From positions 9,279,840 to 9,343,839 of the forward strand of contig JABAKD010000023.1 of assembly GCA_012845835.1 (NCBI GenBank): a stretch of DNA of 64,000 bases, read 5' to 3'. The DNA comes from Undaria pinnatifida. Taxonomy: Eukaryota > Sar > Phaeophyceae > Laminariales > Alariaceae. How positions within the stretch are numbered: position 1 is the first letter of the stretch; the number at the start of each line of letters is the position of its first letter. The notes under the pieces are model-generated. The model did no database searches and had not been told where the DNA came from. It saw only the letters and a program-made list of their open reading frames with translations. The translations under genes were made by a program, and so were the position numbers. Shown in pieces: positions 8,958-21,429 of the stretch.

Positions 8958-11499
8958 CGTTATAATGAATCATGAAGAATTTCGTCGTGTGCCCACATAT
9001 TTTCGTTTTTTTTACAGCATGCCGCGTTGTTTTTTAATAATACCTGGTAGGAGACTGCTTCTTGCTGTAGTATTATTCGTAGTGTGGTGTCGTTCTCTCT
9101 TTTTTTGGCATGCCAGACATCAACCCTTAATTAACTACATTTTTCCAGCTGGTCTCTTCTATTTTGAGTTCATCTACAACATAAGTTTCTTCTGTAGTAT
9201 TCATCCAGGACCCATAAAGAAAGTAGACATACACAATACCCCGAAGGAAACGAACCCACAGCTGGCGTGTACGTGCCATATGTATTATGACATAAAATAG
9301 CACGCAAGATACTGTAACATACATCTTGCGATGACATTAAATGGTTGCTCGAAAATTAATGCAGAATTTCCAAAACACGGAACAAGGGCGGGAGGCACAA
9401 ACAACGAAAACTGGTGGCGTTGGAAGTGTTTCATTGATATGCATACTCGGAAGAAGGTGCGTGCTGTTTCTCTTCAAAGCAGCCGAATGTGTGAGTCGGT
9501 GGGTCAGCGCGGTAATTGGTTATGCAGGCTGCCGCGAGCAATATAAGAGGTGCCACGCAACTCGCAAGATAACACACACCTAAGGGTGTCGCATTTTTGG
9601 TTGTCGGGTAGTGCACGTCCGATGCGAGTCGTACGGCATGGCACGAGGGACAACACACACGGAGACTATTATTAGGCCAAACATCATTTTGATTGCTAGC
9701 ATATCGTTTGGCAGGTCGTATATTTACAGTACGCGTTTTAGCTCTTTCACTATTGAAAACGTTACGCCACGTTAACTCCAAGTCGTTGGTACCCAAATAG
9801 TTGGGGGCAGTTCTCACGGAGTAGCTGATAAATGGCTCAACCGGCTTTGTTTCGAGCACTGCTAGTAAATTTGGGGCGAATAATCGGGAGGAACCACCTA
9901 CAATACTATAGCCCTGGCGACGGAGAAGGACCTCTCTCTACCGTTTGCACACCGGGATAGGTAAGCTCCAGCTGTGCCAAGCGGTTTCACCGGCCCTACG
10001 ATGCAGTGAGAACAGCGGCACTGATCAAGCGGCCCTGTGGGGGGCCACCAGTGAATATACCAAGACATGCTACAGCAGCGGTATCTCTACGAATGCCGTA
10101 CTTGTATTATAGTTCGGTTCTCTCGGCGGGAGGAATGACCGGCACGAACATTGGCTGTTTGCCGTTATTGTTCTTCGCATCGTGATGAAATAAGCGATGA
10201 AGTCCATACGAAGTCACAGGCCTCACAGACCCTCATTTATTGCTTTCGTCTTTACATGAGACTATGCACTGTACCTGTACAGGGCATGCGTGGATGGATG
10301 TTGTTCTGTCTTCGGAAGGATGATGGCATGTGTGTGATGCGTGTGACACCATCCTTCCCGCGACTCATCCTATACTGTGGCACATGCCGGGTAGAGGAGA
10401 AACGGCTGTGGCTGAGGGAGGGGGGAGGGCTCACCCAAGCAGCAGGCGTGGTGCTGCAGCGGTATGGGTGTTAGATGCACTATAATTCTTGGTAATCATC
10501 AGATAGCGGTTTGTCTTGCTTCCAACCCCTATTTACCTTGACCCGATACCCCCATTGTATGAAACACGTCCCGTTTTGGGGCCGAAGGCATAGACTATAC
10601 TAAATCCTTCTATTCATATTTCGAAGACATGACTATATTCAAGGTTCCCCTCCGGGAAGTGCCTAAGGGAGTGGCTCAACAACGAAACCCAAAGATCCAA
10701 CATCTGACTGTCTGTGGGCAAATAAGATGTACCTGGTGGTAGTGAAACCTATGTTCTTGTCCGCAGCTCAATATATAGACTATAGTTCCTTGGATCTCAT
10801 TGGCTGGATGCTTGCCAAAGGATGTCCTGGACTCCGTGCGGCGGATAGCTTGGTTTAGTGAGTTGCCAGACCAGCATCATAGAGCACGCACGCTACACGG
10901 TATCACGGTAGCGCGCACCAACATATTTCAGAGGCTCGCCTCGCCTGGGGAAGCTCGATTTCTCACCCAAAACCTGATCTTGATATATTGTGTGAGAACA
11001 AACCTGGATGAAGGAGCCCCAGCCCCCAAAACACACTTTTGCGAGAAATATTTTAGACTATGTTGTGACACCTCTATATCGTAGCTAGCACGCGCGAGAG
11101 CGAGCTACGACAATTAGATGAAATGGTTGATACACGACGTGTGTGTATGAGGCGGACGTAGGGGGTTGTCCCAACATCAATTGGTTGATCGAGCGTGATG
11201 TTTGATTGGTTTACCAGGAATAAAGGCAGAGGTAGGTGTGAATAGGATATTTCCTCCTGGGACGGAAACGTGCGCAGGGCCGAAATTTGTATACCAGGTA
11301 GTATTATGTATGTATAAATACCCCTCCAAGGAAGTGCCGTTCACACGTATGTCATGCTACGGAAAAAAATGTGCAACGTTTATTTACGTTTTGAGGCTCC
11401 TTGCTTTCGATGAAAATAGCAAAATGTTCAACATGACTGTCCAAAACGTTTCCACTGAAAAAGGCTGAGGCACCCTCCCTCGAGGTAGTAAACACACGG
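8958..11499. other. No supported gene or recognised repeat
   Basis: The frames here are short and unrelated between strands. No splice-supported coding run, RNA gene or tandem repeat stands out. The short word TAGACTATA recurs at about 10588 and 10770 and elsewhere in the window without visible context. Confidence 0.4.
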
Positions 11500-12213
11500 T
11501 TTTGCTTTGTGCTGAATGAACTACATCAAACAACAGCGACAATGGCTTCTGTACTGCGAGGATCGGCGTGTTGGTGCCCTCGTATCAAAGAGACAAGCGT
11601 TAAATATCGTTGCAGGGCCACAGTATCAAAGAGCCAAGCCGTAAATGCCGCTTCCGAGCGTATCCTCTACTCAACGCTTTCAGGCGGCACCATTAATATC
11701 ACCACAATATCAAAGAGCCAAGGGTTAAATGTCGTTGCAGGACCACAGCAAAAAGTGTTGGAAAAAGTAATGTACGTTGACAATGGTTTCATATTTTTAT
11801 GTTTGGCCGCTTCCGAAGGTATCCTCCTCTCATCGCTTTCAGGCGGCACCATCAATATCACCGGTGCATTGACCAAACACAAACGCTAGCGGCGAGTCGT
11901 AAACGATCTCTCGCGCGTTTCCCACGTCGCTATCCTCCCTATTCGCATGTTCACCCGATCACAAACGCTACAGCGGCGAGACCTAAAACGATGGTCCGCG
12001 AGTTTACGATATGGCCACTCCGGCATTGTTGCCTAATAATACAGAACACAAACGCAAGCCGGGAGTCGTAAAAGATCTCTCGCTGTTTTCCCACGTCGCT
12101 ATCCTCCCTTTTCGCATGTTCACCAGATCACAAACGCTACAGCGGCGAGACGTAAAACGATCGTCCGCGATTTTATGATATGGCCACTACGGAATTGTTG
12201 CCTGATACAGAAC
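11500..12213 (+). repeat. Complex tandem repeats (about 40, 120 and 168 bp periods)
   Basis: ATCAAAGAGCCAAGC-type segments recur near 11583, 11624 and 11706. TATCCTC(T/C)NCTC followed by GCTTTCAGGCGGCACCAT recurs near 11661 and 11819. A 168 bp unit beginning ACAAACGC(T/A)AGC and containing CCCACGTCGCTATCCTCCCT is repeated at about 11878-12045 and 12046-12213. Confidence 0.75.
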
Positions 12214-12399
12214 ACACGGTTTCCTTACACACGGTTTCCTTACAAGTAATTCTATATTAGGCAACAATGCCGGTGCACCGAAATATTAGTAGTGGGGAAC
12301 GGACGGTATGTACCAATCGCTGTCGGCAATTTCTACCCTAAACGCTTCCTCAAACATATATATGCTTGGTCTACCCGCAACGCCAGCACAGTGGAAATA

Positions 12400-14050
12400 T
12401 TCTTCTGAGGCTGTTGTCGCCAGACCAGTGGGTTGCAATGTCCAACATCCGTGGTACTGCCAGACCGCGGATTGCAAGCGGTGGTCGCTCCGCGTATGTC
12501 CTCCTTCTGGAGATTGTTAGAGGTCGGGTCTTCTTCGGAGAACGGGGGTCTCGCTCGCTAGCCCTGCTTTCACTAGCGGTGGGGTCGGGCGGGGGGGGGG
12601 GGGGGGGCAGGAGTATGCGCACACGAATCGGGTTCGCTTAGAAAGAGAAACACAAGAACAAGCATTGACCATCAAGGCTTTACGCCATGGCATTGCTAAC
12701 AAACGATTGATAGACCCAGTCCATACACACGCCGGTAGTTTCAGAAGCGGTTGCTGAGATAAAAAATCACCCAAGATAAAGGCAGCCCGTTCGTGGGACC
12801 TGCTCTAGTACAAAACTGCTATTTGTATTCAGATAGTTATCAGGTTTGGTTGCATTCAGACAGCAGAAAACGTGTAGTCGATTTAATGAGGAACAAGACC
12901 ATGTAGAATATCGGCGACCCTGTGCTTTACGTAGGGTAAATATAATACGAAAAAGCGCAACAGCAGCTAAAGCAAGTACCAGGTGGGGAGATACATATAT
13001 ATACCCATTTATTTACGCACCAGTCCGGCGACCACGGGCGTGCTAAAAGTGCCGCCGAGTGAGTTGCTTCCTACACTACAGCTGGGTTGGAAAAAATGCG
13101 AAAAATATATATATATACCACAACAACAACAACAACAACTACTGTAACCGGAACTGGCTGCAGCACTGCTAGGTACTTCCATCCTGCAAAATTTACAGCC
13201 GGCATACAGCATAAATGACGGTAGTCGGACATATGACCCACCTTCCCGCTCTCCGGCTGCTGACGGCTTCGTACTCGTGGGATACGAAGAGCCATTGTCG
13301 TCGGCGATCCTCGGAGGCCGTCGTCGCCACACCAGTGGGTTACGATGTCCAATCCCCGTGGTGCTATTAATACAAGACCGAGGATGGCCAGCGGTGGTAC
13401 CCCAGTGTTTGGCGTGGTCGTTGTCGTAGCGGTCTTCGGTCGGGTCTTCGTAGGAGAGGAAGGGGGTCTCGTCCGCTAGCCCTGCTTGCACAGCGAGGGG
13501 TGAGGGAGGGGGAGGGAGTGCGCGTACACCAAGCGGGTTCAATTGGTGAACTTCAGAAACACGAGAGCCATCAAGAGTTTACCCTAATTATGGTATTATT
13601 GCTAAAAATATATTTACGGACTCAGTCCATACACACACCGATAATTTCAGATGCGGTTGCTGGGCAAAAAAAATGCCAGGATTAAGACAGTTCGTTGAAC
13701 CTGGTGGATTACATACCTGTCAGACCCTATGCTTCGCGTATCTTAGAAAAGAGGCGAAAATACGCAACAGTTTAGGCAGCTACAGGGCGGGAACATGCAC
13801 ATATATATAGATGCACCAGTCTACGACCACCGCTTGTCAAAAGTGCCCCCGAACGAGCTCCTTTCTATGTGGGCTGGAAACGGTATGACAAAATGATATG
13901 TCCCAAAGCAACAGGAACCTACGTGCAGCACTGCGAGGTACTTCCATCATGTATAACATGAGGCCGGCACGCAACATGAAGGCAGTCGAACACATGACCC
14001 ACCTTCCGTCTCGCTGGCCGCCGATTGTGGCGTACCAGTGGGAGTCGAAG
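12400..14050. repeat. Tandem duplication with ~770-910 bp unit, diverged
   Basis: Blocks at 12407, 12526 and 12715 recur at 13314, 13442 and 13618. Blocks at 12995 and 13158 recur at 13803 and 13922. Shared words include CCAGTGGGTT, TCGCTAGCCCTGCTT / CCGCTAGCCCTGCTT, CAGTCCATACACAC and ACATGACCCACCTTCC. A G-run of about 20 bases is at 12588-12607. Confidence 0.8.
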
Positions 14051-14204
14051 AAGTGTCGTCTGCAAAGTACTGGGGAGAAGGCCCAGGTGATTGTGCATCG
14101 GCATCGATGTACTCGCCATCGTCCAGGATGTTGGCGGGCAGGAAATCGATGTTCTCGGTGTAGGACACGTTGTAGGTGCTTGCCGTGTCATCGTTGTCGG
14201 ACAT
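13947..14204 (-). CDS. Hypothetical acidic protein or first exon
   Basis: This 85-residue frame from an ATG begins MSDNDDTASTYNVSYTENID and is rich in Asp, Ser and Thr through about residue 60. Its distal part (ADDTSSTPTG, then EGGSCVRLP) aligns in the same frame with the minus-strand frame of the upstream tandem unit at about 13230-13330 (ADDNGSSYPT, then EGGSYVRLP). This suggests both derive from the same coding exon. The last third may run into non-coding sequence. No domain is recognised, and a gene with a further exon is as likely as a pseudogene. Confidence 0.35.
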   Translation of the reverse strand: MSDNDDTASTYNVSYTENIDFLPANILDDGEYIDADAQSPGPSPQYFADDTSSTPTGTPQSAASETEGGSCVRLPSCCVPASCYT

Positions 14205-14517
14205 GGAATGGCCTGAAAAATTGGGTGCCGGGGCGGGGGAGAGGGGGGTAGGGCGCGCGGGATGGGGGGGTCAATTTCGAGTGCATCACACTGAGAAACC
14301 CAGGATAATAGTGAGAGAAAATATACGACGAGCTTTCTTCCGGTCTCACAATAACGTCTGGTTGGCATATCGCCGGTGACGCACGTATTTTTTCGATCGA
14401 ATCTCGGGTGATAAATTATCAACCCAAAACACGAGTTGATTTTCGTCATGTATCAGGTGCTCACAATATAGACTACAGCGGCATCAGTTTTTAGCCCTAA
14501 GGTACATGTCTCGAAGC

Positions 14518-14562
14518 AACCCCATTTTGGGGGTAAGCAACCCCTTTTGGGGGGTTGAGGTG
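14518..14562. repeat. Pair of adjacent short inverted repeats
   Basis: AACCCCATTTTGGGGGT and AACCCCTTTTGGGGGGTT lie four bases apart. Each can fold into a short stem with a T-rich loop. Confidence 0.6.
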
Positions 14563-14734
14563 CAACGCTTAAGGGTACCTGGTAACTACAGTACGCCGTC
14601 TCAAATTTGCCCTTGATACGAGGTACTCAGTCTACGGTTGGTACTGAAATATATCTCAAACGTACTACTGCTGCCATGTGTACTCCACCTCTCAAGGACA
14701 ATCAATGTATACTGGTGTGCGGCTCCACAACACT

Positions 14735-14770
14735 GTGCCAGATACCGTAGATACCGTAGATACCGTAGGT
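14735..14770 (+). repeat. 9 bp tandem repeat (GATACCGTA)
   Basis: Three perfect copies plus a partial one, upstream of nothing recognisable. Confidence 0.7.
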
Positions 14771-14849
14771 ATACGGACCAGGCGTGCTAGATGGTGCAAG
14801 ACTGAACTGTACCCCGTATTGTACTGATGTCGTGCGGTATCGTATCATA

Positions 14850-15515
14850 TCAAACTTTCAAGAGCACACGAACATCGTCAATCTTACAAGGCCATTCGCC
14901 GTCTCCCCCGTCCTCCATTGTCTGGCCGAAGAAGCCCTCGTCGTCACTATCTTCCTCCTCCACCTCCATCGATGGTTCTTCCTCGACCAATTGTTCATCA
15001 TCAATATCCTCGTCCTCCGTTACCTCCACCTCCTCAACCAATTGCGTGCTCCACTGGTGATGCTGGCGGGCCTGCTCCACAAAGTACTTGAAGACCAGGT
15101 CTAAGCCGGGGCACATACCGACGAAGCTGCTGCGGTGCTGTGTTCGGATGCGGTTGAGTTCGAACAGAGCGTAGAATACCTCGGTGTCATAGACCCCCCC
15201 CTCTTCGAACGGGTTGTTGCCAGCCACCCACGCCTCGTTCACCACCTTGCAGATGGCCTTCGACCCCCACACGTAGACACGGAGTGCTTCGCGCAGGGTC
15301 TTGGTGGAGCACATTGCCACGGCAGTTGGCAAGTACTCGAGGACCTCCGTGGCAGTAAGGCCCGGGTCAGGGCCAGCCGGCTCGAACTGGACTCCTGCCG
15401 CTGCTGATGAAGATGCCATGCTGCTTGTGGCTATAGTGCTGTGCATGGCAGTGCGGAACAGAACGAGACCAAAAAAGAAACGCGTATCGATATTTTTCAC
15501 CGGTAGTGTAGCCAT
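14850..15515 (-). CDS. Hypothetical 221-residue protein with acidic C-terminal region
   Basis: This is the best uninterrupted gene-like frame of the window. It starts MATLPVKNIDTRFF, with alternative starts at residue 23 (MHSTIATSS) or 33 (MASSSAAAG). About residues 33-140 have globular composition (LTATEVLEYLPTAVAMCSTK and LDLVFKYFVEQARQHHQW are representative). About residues 145-205 are strongly acidic (EVTEDEDIDD, EVEEEDSDDEG). There is no signal peptide or clear membrane helix. The codons are mixed and not simple repeat, and the opposite strand is also partly open. No family is recognised. The acidic tail suggests a nuclear or nucleic-acid/histone-associated role, but that is a guess. 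No neighbour gives context. Confidence 0.5.
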   Translation of the reverse strand: MATLPVKNIDTRFFFGLVLFRTAMHSTIATSSMASSSAAAGVQFEPAGPDPGLTATEVLEYLPTAVAMCSTKTLREALRVYVWGSKAICKVVNEAWVAGNNPFEEGGVYDTEVFYALFELNRIRTQHRSSFVGMCPGLDLVFKYFVEQARQHHQWSTQLVEEVEVTEDEDIDDEQLVEEEPSMEVEEEDSDDEGFFGQTMEDGGDGEWPCKIDDVRVLLKV

Positions 15516-17710
15516 TGGTTAAGGAGCTGTGTAGACATACTTCATATACTTTGGCCCAAACATGCTCTGACTATGGTGGCACATGCCGGAATCTTGACGC
15601 ACACTTCATACTTGGCAAGCCATCGCCACGAAACCACCGGAAAGCGTACGCTGGGGACACCAGGCACAAGACGATCACTCAGCGCGGATTGTATATGAGG
15701 GGCGAAGGTCGGAGGAAGTGTGGCAAGGATGGGTAAAACTAAGTAACGCAGGATCGCCTACGTACATTGTCACGGCAAAGAGACTACACAGTTCGAAGTA
15801 CTGCTGTACCATGTATACTTGAAATATATTTAGACTATGTACAGTACAACTAGTAACAGTACTCTTGTTCGCGTGGATCGTGTGTACCATGCGCAGGAAA
15901 GATACCGCAGCTACAGAGCAAAGAGTCATAATAAAGATACACATAACGACGGTGCAACTGCAGTTTATAGATCTATTGAATTCGCAAAAGAACGCGATCT
16001 ATTTTTTATGCTCATCATAAGAAGGCTTAGCTGGGTCTACAGCACTACGCTCACTGACGACGATCTACATCTCTGGTCAGCATCTATCTGTCTCCGGATC
16101 CGCATCGTGCAATTATAGAGCAGCGGGATCGGAAGAGAGAGAGGCCAGGTCGTCGTCGTAGCGTGGCGTTGAGGCTGTCACAGGTTTAGACCATACTGGG
16201 ATGATCTCTACCTGGTATCAAGTGGCGGCCTCCCTGTATTGGCGGTGTGTGTCAGCCAACAATACCGGCACTGTATAGGAAGACATGCACTGTACCCCGG
16301 CATCATCGACAAAGACAGAACAAGCATCCATCGCAAATTCTGACAGCGGCTAGAGCAACAACCTTATATTTCACCATCGGGTGGTATCATATACTCGTAG
16401 TAGTACATTCCACAATTAATAGCTATACTTGAACGGCACGCCGGTATTTTGTAGACACTGGGTTGCCTAGTGACGCATGAGACCACAAGAAAGGCTTGAC
16501 GTGAACAAACGACACACACACATGATGATCGATCGCGGTACTGCGGGAGACTCCCGATAGCTGTGCCCCTTGAATAGTGCGTCTCGCCCTCTATAGTGCC
16601 GGTGAGAGTCTCTTGGCACAAGATGCGTGCTACGACAGAGGTATACCATTTTTTGGCATTTGTATTTCTGCTTGAATGGCCGGGACTGCATAATAATCCA
16701 AAATCGTCGGGGTATCGTTCTTGGTTTGCAATACGAGTGTGTTCACCTGCTGTAGGTAGGTTTGGTCATCGGGTTGTGCACGTCCATTGTGCAAAAATTC
16801 GGTTTGGGGGCGACGTATAGACTATATTCCACAGACAAAAAATGGTATACCTCTGCCGTACCATGCGTCACGACTCAGCACTCAGCCTCTCATTGGGCAT
16901 AGCTACTCGTATATTGTAAGGGTTGCAAGAAGAGTGTATATTGTAAGTTTTGCCTGACGGGCGAGGGTCGGAAGCGTGCCAGGAGAGGGAAACGAAGGCC
17001 TCGTGCCAGAGAGATTCCTGCAACTACTGATGTACCGGACTTCGTAAATACATCTATTCCGCACACGTCTTCGAGCGGAAAATGTGACTTGGGGCGAACC
17101 ATAGACTATGGACTAGACTACAGCTACGTACTGTAGTTACGGAATACAGACAGAGGAATTTGTCACTACGTACGGAGTTCGAAGACCTAGATCGCTCGAC
17201 ACGCAGACCCACTTCATCTGGGTTTGCCTCACGGAACAAGCAGAACGGCTGGGAGGGGATATCAGAGGCCTGTTCGTCGGTGGTTCTTCGGCGACATTGG
17301 GGTGAGCTAGTGTAGTCTATGTCCTCGACAAAGAAAAATCAAGCACGCACAGGCTCTGACAGCGGAGAGGGCTACTACCACTCCGTGTGCACCGTATTTG
17401 TATGCCTGGTATCCTGGTACATGACGACTTGAGACTGTCGATTTTTTTTCCTGCGTGCGGTACAGAATAGGCGTGGACCCTCGTCATTTACAGTGCGGTG
17501 CCTTGCCAGATGACAACCGCACTGAATTGGTACCTCGCACTATCACGGAGTCTCTATTAAACGGACACGAGCCGTAACAAAATAAGTTTTTACTGCGCTA
17601 AACTGGGGCCCCGTACAATATAGTTTCATGCCGCACTAACGAAGGGACCACGACTGCTGTATCAAATACCTGGTACAGTGCCAGTATTTTTAAATAATCC
17701 ACATGCGGTA
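15516..17710. other. No supported gene or recognised repeat
   Basis: There are only short unrelated frames. A lone GATCGATCGCGGT motif at about 16531 matches the box of the downstream satellite, so the satellite may once have extended here. Confidence 0.4.
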
Positions 17711-20700
17711 TTTAGGAAGCAAAGGGACTGCTTGGTGCAGAGACACTATCGCGCGTCTTTCAGCCCGCCAAGCACTGGATTGTCGGGACTTACCCCACGG
17801 CAGAAGAAGTGTGCTCGTTCTCCGTGCCGCCGGATCTGACTGTTGACATGTCGATCGATCGCGGTGTGTGAGTGCTGCATTTTTTTGTTACTGCCCAAAG
17901 GTCATAGATACTGCCTGGTGCACTTTGCATATTGAAGATGCGATATCCAAAGATTTAGTCTATAGTCTAGATAGATATTACTGCCTGGTGCAGATAAGAT
18001 TTTATAATTTATCCGAATTTCAAAGATCCTGCGCGGTGCCATGTGCATTTTTAAGCTGCAGTATCCAGTGATCAAATCGAGATGCTACCTTTCGATCAAT
18101 CAATCTTGAATGAAAATGGCGTATTCGCAGCCAAGACGGGAACGCGTGGTGGTAATCGGAGACGGTGGCACAGAACCCTCTCTCTCTTGTATTGTTTTCC
18201 GGCCGTCGAGCCCGACTCGTGTGGACACCTATACAACACAGAGAAGGTTCTGTCCCACCGTCTTGAAACACCACCACGCTTTTCCGTGCTCACTGAGTAT
18301 GTTTACAATGTCAGAGATTGGTCAACAGACGTATCAACAGACACCGACTGGTTCAGCCGGGAGAGCATCGATCATTTGACGCGAGCTGCATGCCTGGTAT
18401 GATACCTTGGCTATGCTTCTCAGGTCGGTCGATCGCGGTTTACGACTTTCGTATATTTTTAGGCCGTGGCATCTAAACATCAAGCAACACTGCCCAGGCT
18501 GGTGCAGACTACACTATCACGTATTTTTTCGCGCGCCAAGCACGGGACTGGTCCAACAGCCGAGCAATGGTCCCGTCCGAGCCGATGGGCTTAAAGATCT
18601 ACTTGCCAATCGATCGCGGTTTGTTTGTTGTGCACGTTGAATCTTTTTCTATTCCTAAAGATCAAAGAATCCACCTAGTAGTGCAAGCTGCGACATCAAA
18701 ATATCCAAACTATATACCGCCTGGTGCAGAGTATTGTGCACCTTGTTGACCGCGACCCACGGCACTGACACCGCGCAGCAGAGAAGTGTGTATCCGAGCC
18801 GGTGGATCTGACGGGTCTGGTGTTATCAACAATCCGATCTCCAACAGCATACAGTGGGGAGAGCAACGACCAATTGATGTTGAGCTGTATGCCTGTTGCC
18901 TTGGCTACAAAATTTGCATGTGGATCGATCGCGGGTTGCAACGTGTGCGAATTCAGGTTGCGGTATCAAAATATCAAAATATACTGCGTGGTGCGGACTA
19001 CAGCGTGTCTGATCGCCAACCATGCTCCACGCTGACCAGACGGCAGAGGAGTGTTCGCGTCCAAACCATGGCTCTGACGGTCTACTGTATATGTCGATCG
19101 ATCGCGGTCTGTGATCTTTGCATCGGTCAGCGGCTGTATCCGAATATCAATTTTTACCTGGTGCACTTTCGTTCTTACGCTGCGCTCTCGGAAGATCAAA
19201 TAATCCCGCCTGGTGCAAACTATCGCGCGATCCGTCACTCGCTTAGCAGGGGAGTGACCCCACAGCAGAGCACTGTTCTCGTCCGACCCGGCGGTTCTGA
19301 TGGGCTTGATGTACGAACTCTCTGCTGCTCAAGGCTTTCTCCCTACGGCTGTTTTTTTTATATCTTGTTGAATGCTGCCGGCCAACCCGTATCAGACCAC
19401 GTCCTGTCACACATGTCTATACAAACAAGCCAAAAACATCTAGAGACGTGCGCACCCGGCAGCAACAGACACACCTAGCTAGAATAGATGTAGCTGGCGG
19501 CGATGCCGACGAGGTGGGAGGAGTCCTTCTCGGCTGTCCGCTGTCTGGCGGTGCTGGCGGCGAGGAAGCAGATAGGAGTACTTGTCGGCTGGCAGCTGTC
19601 GAATGGTGTTGTGTGGGGGTGGGGTGGGGGTGGGCAGGTGAGTCCGGGGGTAAAAGGCTCGGGACTGCCAAGATAACCGTTTTACACATTTTCCGTATGG
19701 CACTGAATTCTACACGCTAGGTACGTTTTACGTCCTAAAAACGATTTTGGCTGTTTTAAGAGGCGTACCCGTCAGCACGGTCAGTTTTGCTATGTGGCGT
19801 ATATGCTAGAGCACCCGAGCAGCAAGAGTAGTCAGCACATCAGCAACAGTACTGTAGTTAGTACATCAGCATCCGGATACAACGACGGCATAGTTTACGA
19901 CATGAACAGGGCGGAGTTGGTGCTGATGCCCCCCTGCCTCTGTGAATGTCCCGTTGGGCGAAAGAAGCTTTAAGCTCGGTATCCAATGTTCCAAGTATGA
20001 TATTGCCTGGTGCAGACCACTACTGCCCACCATGTGGCCCGTGAAGCACGGCAATGACCCCACACAGCAGAGCAGTGCTCTCGTCCGGGCAGGTGCCTCT
20101 GACGGTTTACGCATGTACATGTCAATGGATCGTGGCTTGTAGATTTTGCATTTTAAAGCTACTGTGTACTGTAGTCAAATATCGAAGATTCTACCCACTG
20201 GTGCACTTTGTTTTTTGAACATGCTTCATCCAAACCTCAAAAGATACAGCCTGGTGCAGACTATCGCCCATCTTGTCGCCGGCTACAAGCACCCGGACCA
20301 CGCAGCAGAGCAGTGCTCTCGTCCGATCAGATGGCTCTGACGGCCTAGACTATACATGTCGATCGATTGCAGTTTGTTAGTTTTGCATTTTTGCAGATGC
20401 TCCTGGTACATCCAGAGATTCTGCCTGATGCAATTTGCATGTTCAGGCTGAAGGCAAAATAAGATACCAACTGTAAAATAAATGCTGCCTGGTTCAGCAG
20501 TCAGCGGGGAGAGCAGCACGCACTTCATGTTGAGCTACATGGCTCGTAACATGGTTGTGTAATTTGCATGTAGATCGATCGCGGTTCGCGTCGTTTGCGT
20601 TCTTAAGCTGCGGAATTTCAAGACCAAAAAGATACTGCCAAGGGCAGACTATCGCGCGTCTGATTGTCCACCGCGCACGGGGCTGATCCGACGCCAGAGA

Positions 20701-21420
20701 AGGTTCCTCGTCCAAGCTGGAGGTTGCGACGGTTGACGTGTCGATCGGCCACGGTTAGTAATTGCTGTGTTTTAAAGATTCTGTATCCAAAAGTAGAAGA
20801 AATCGCCTGGTGCGCTTTGCAGGCTTAAAGATGCGGTATCCAATGATGAGTATCTTTGATATTTGGGTACAGCAGATCATACAAGCGAAATTCACAAACC
20901 GCGATTGATCTGCATGTAAACCGTCGGGGCCACAAGCTTGGACTAGGGCAAAGCTCTGCATTGGGGTCAGTCCCGTGATGTGCGGGTAACAGACTCGCGA
21001 TAGTCTGCACCGGGCAATGTCTTTGAGTCTTCACATGCCGCAGCTAAAAAGTGAAACGTGCACGGCGCAATATCTCGACAATTAATTGGGTAGATCGGCC
21101 GATATTGTCAAATCACATACCGCGGTCGATCGACATGACATAATTATGTAGTCTAGACCGCCGGGGCCACCGTTTCGGACGCGAAAGGTGCTCTGCTGTG
21201 GAGTCTGTCCCGTGCTGGGGGCACAAAAAAAAACGTACTAGTCTCTGGAACCGGGAGTCCATTCGATGCCTCGTGCCGTATCCAAAGATCGAATACACTC
21301 CCTCTTGCAGACTATCGCGCATCTCGTCGCCCGCCAACCAAGGGACTGGCCCCGCAGCAGAGCAGTGTTCTCGCCTAAGACGGCGCCCGGTGTACAAACA
21401 ATCTGTGCTGACAGACGCTG
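17711..21420 (+). repeat. Diverged ~170-350 bp satellite array with conserved boxes
   Basis: Repeated boxes occur in fixed order. They are GTCGATCGATCGCGGT (about 17849, 18428, 18607, 18921, 19093, 20357, 20572, 20737), a word close to GCGGTATCCAAAGATC, CTGCCTGGTGCAGACTATCG (many variants), and a block with CCACAGCAGAGCAGTG followed by CTCGTCCGA and GGCTCTGACGG. At about 20820-21150 the boxes run in reverse (CCGCGGTCGATCGACATG near 21119), so the array contains an inverted segment. The spacing is irregular. No coding frame persists from unit to unit. Confidence 0.8.
19365..19790 (+). repeat. Interspersed duplicated block A1 within the satellite
   Basis: It shares with 21430-21890 the succession GCCAACCCGTATC, CACATGTCTAT, ACCCGGCA, AGGAGTACTTGTCGGCT, GTGTTGTG, CTCGGGACTG, CCGTTTTAC and GGTACGTTTTACGTCC. 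Confidence 0.75.
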
Positions 21421-21429
21421 TATTTTCTG

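Noticed and set aside
16595-16820. Recurring TAGACTATA words as a regulatory motif
   Set aside because: They occur in unrelated contexts across the window with no constant spacing or flanks, so chance in A/T-biased sequence is sufficient.
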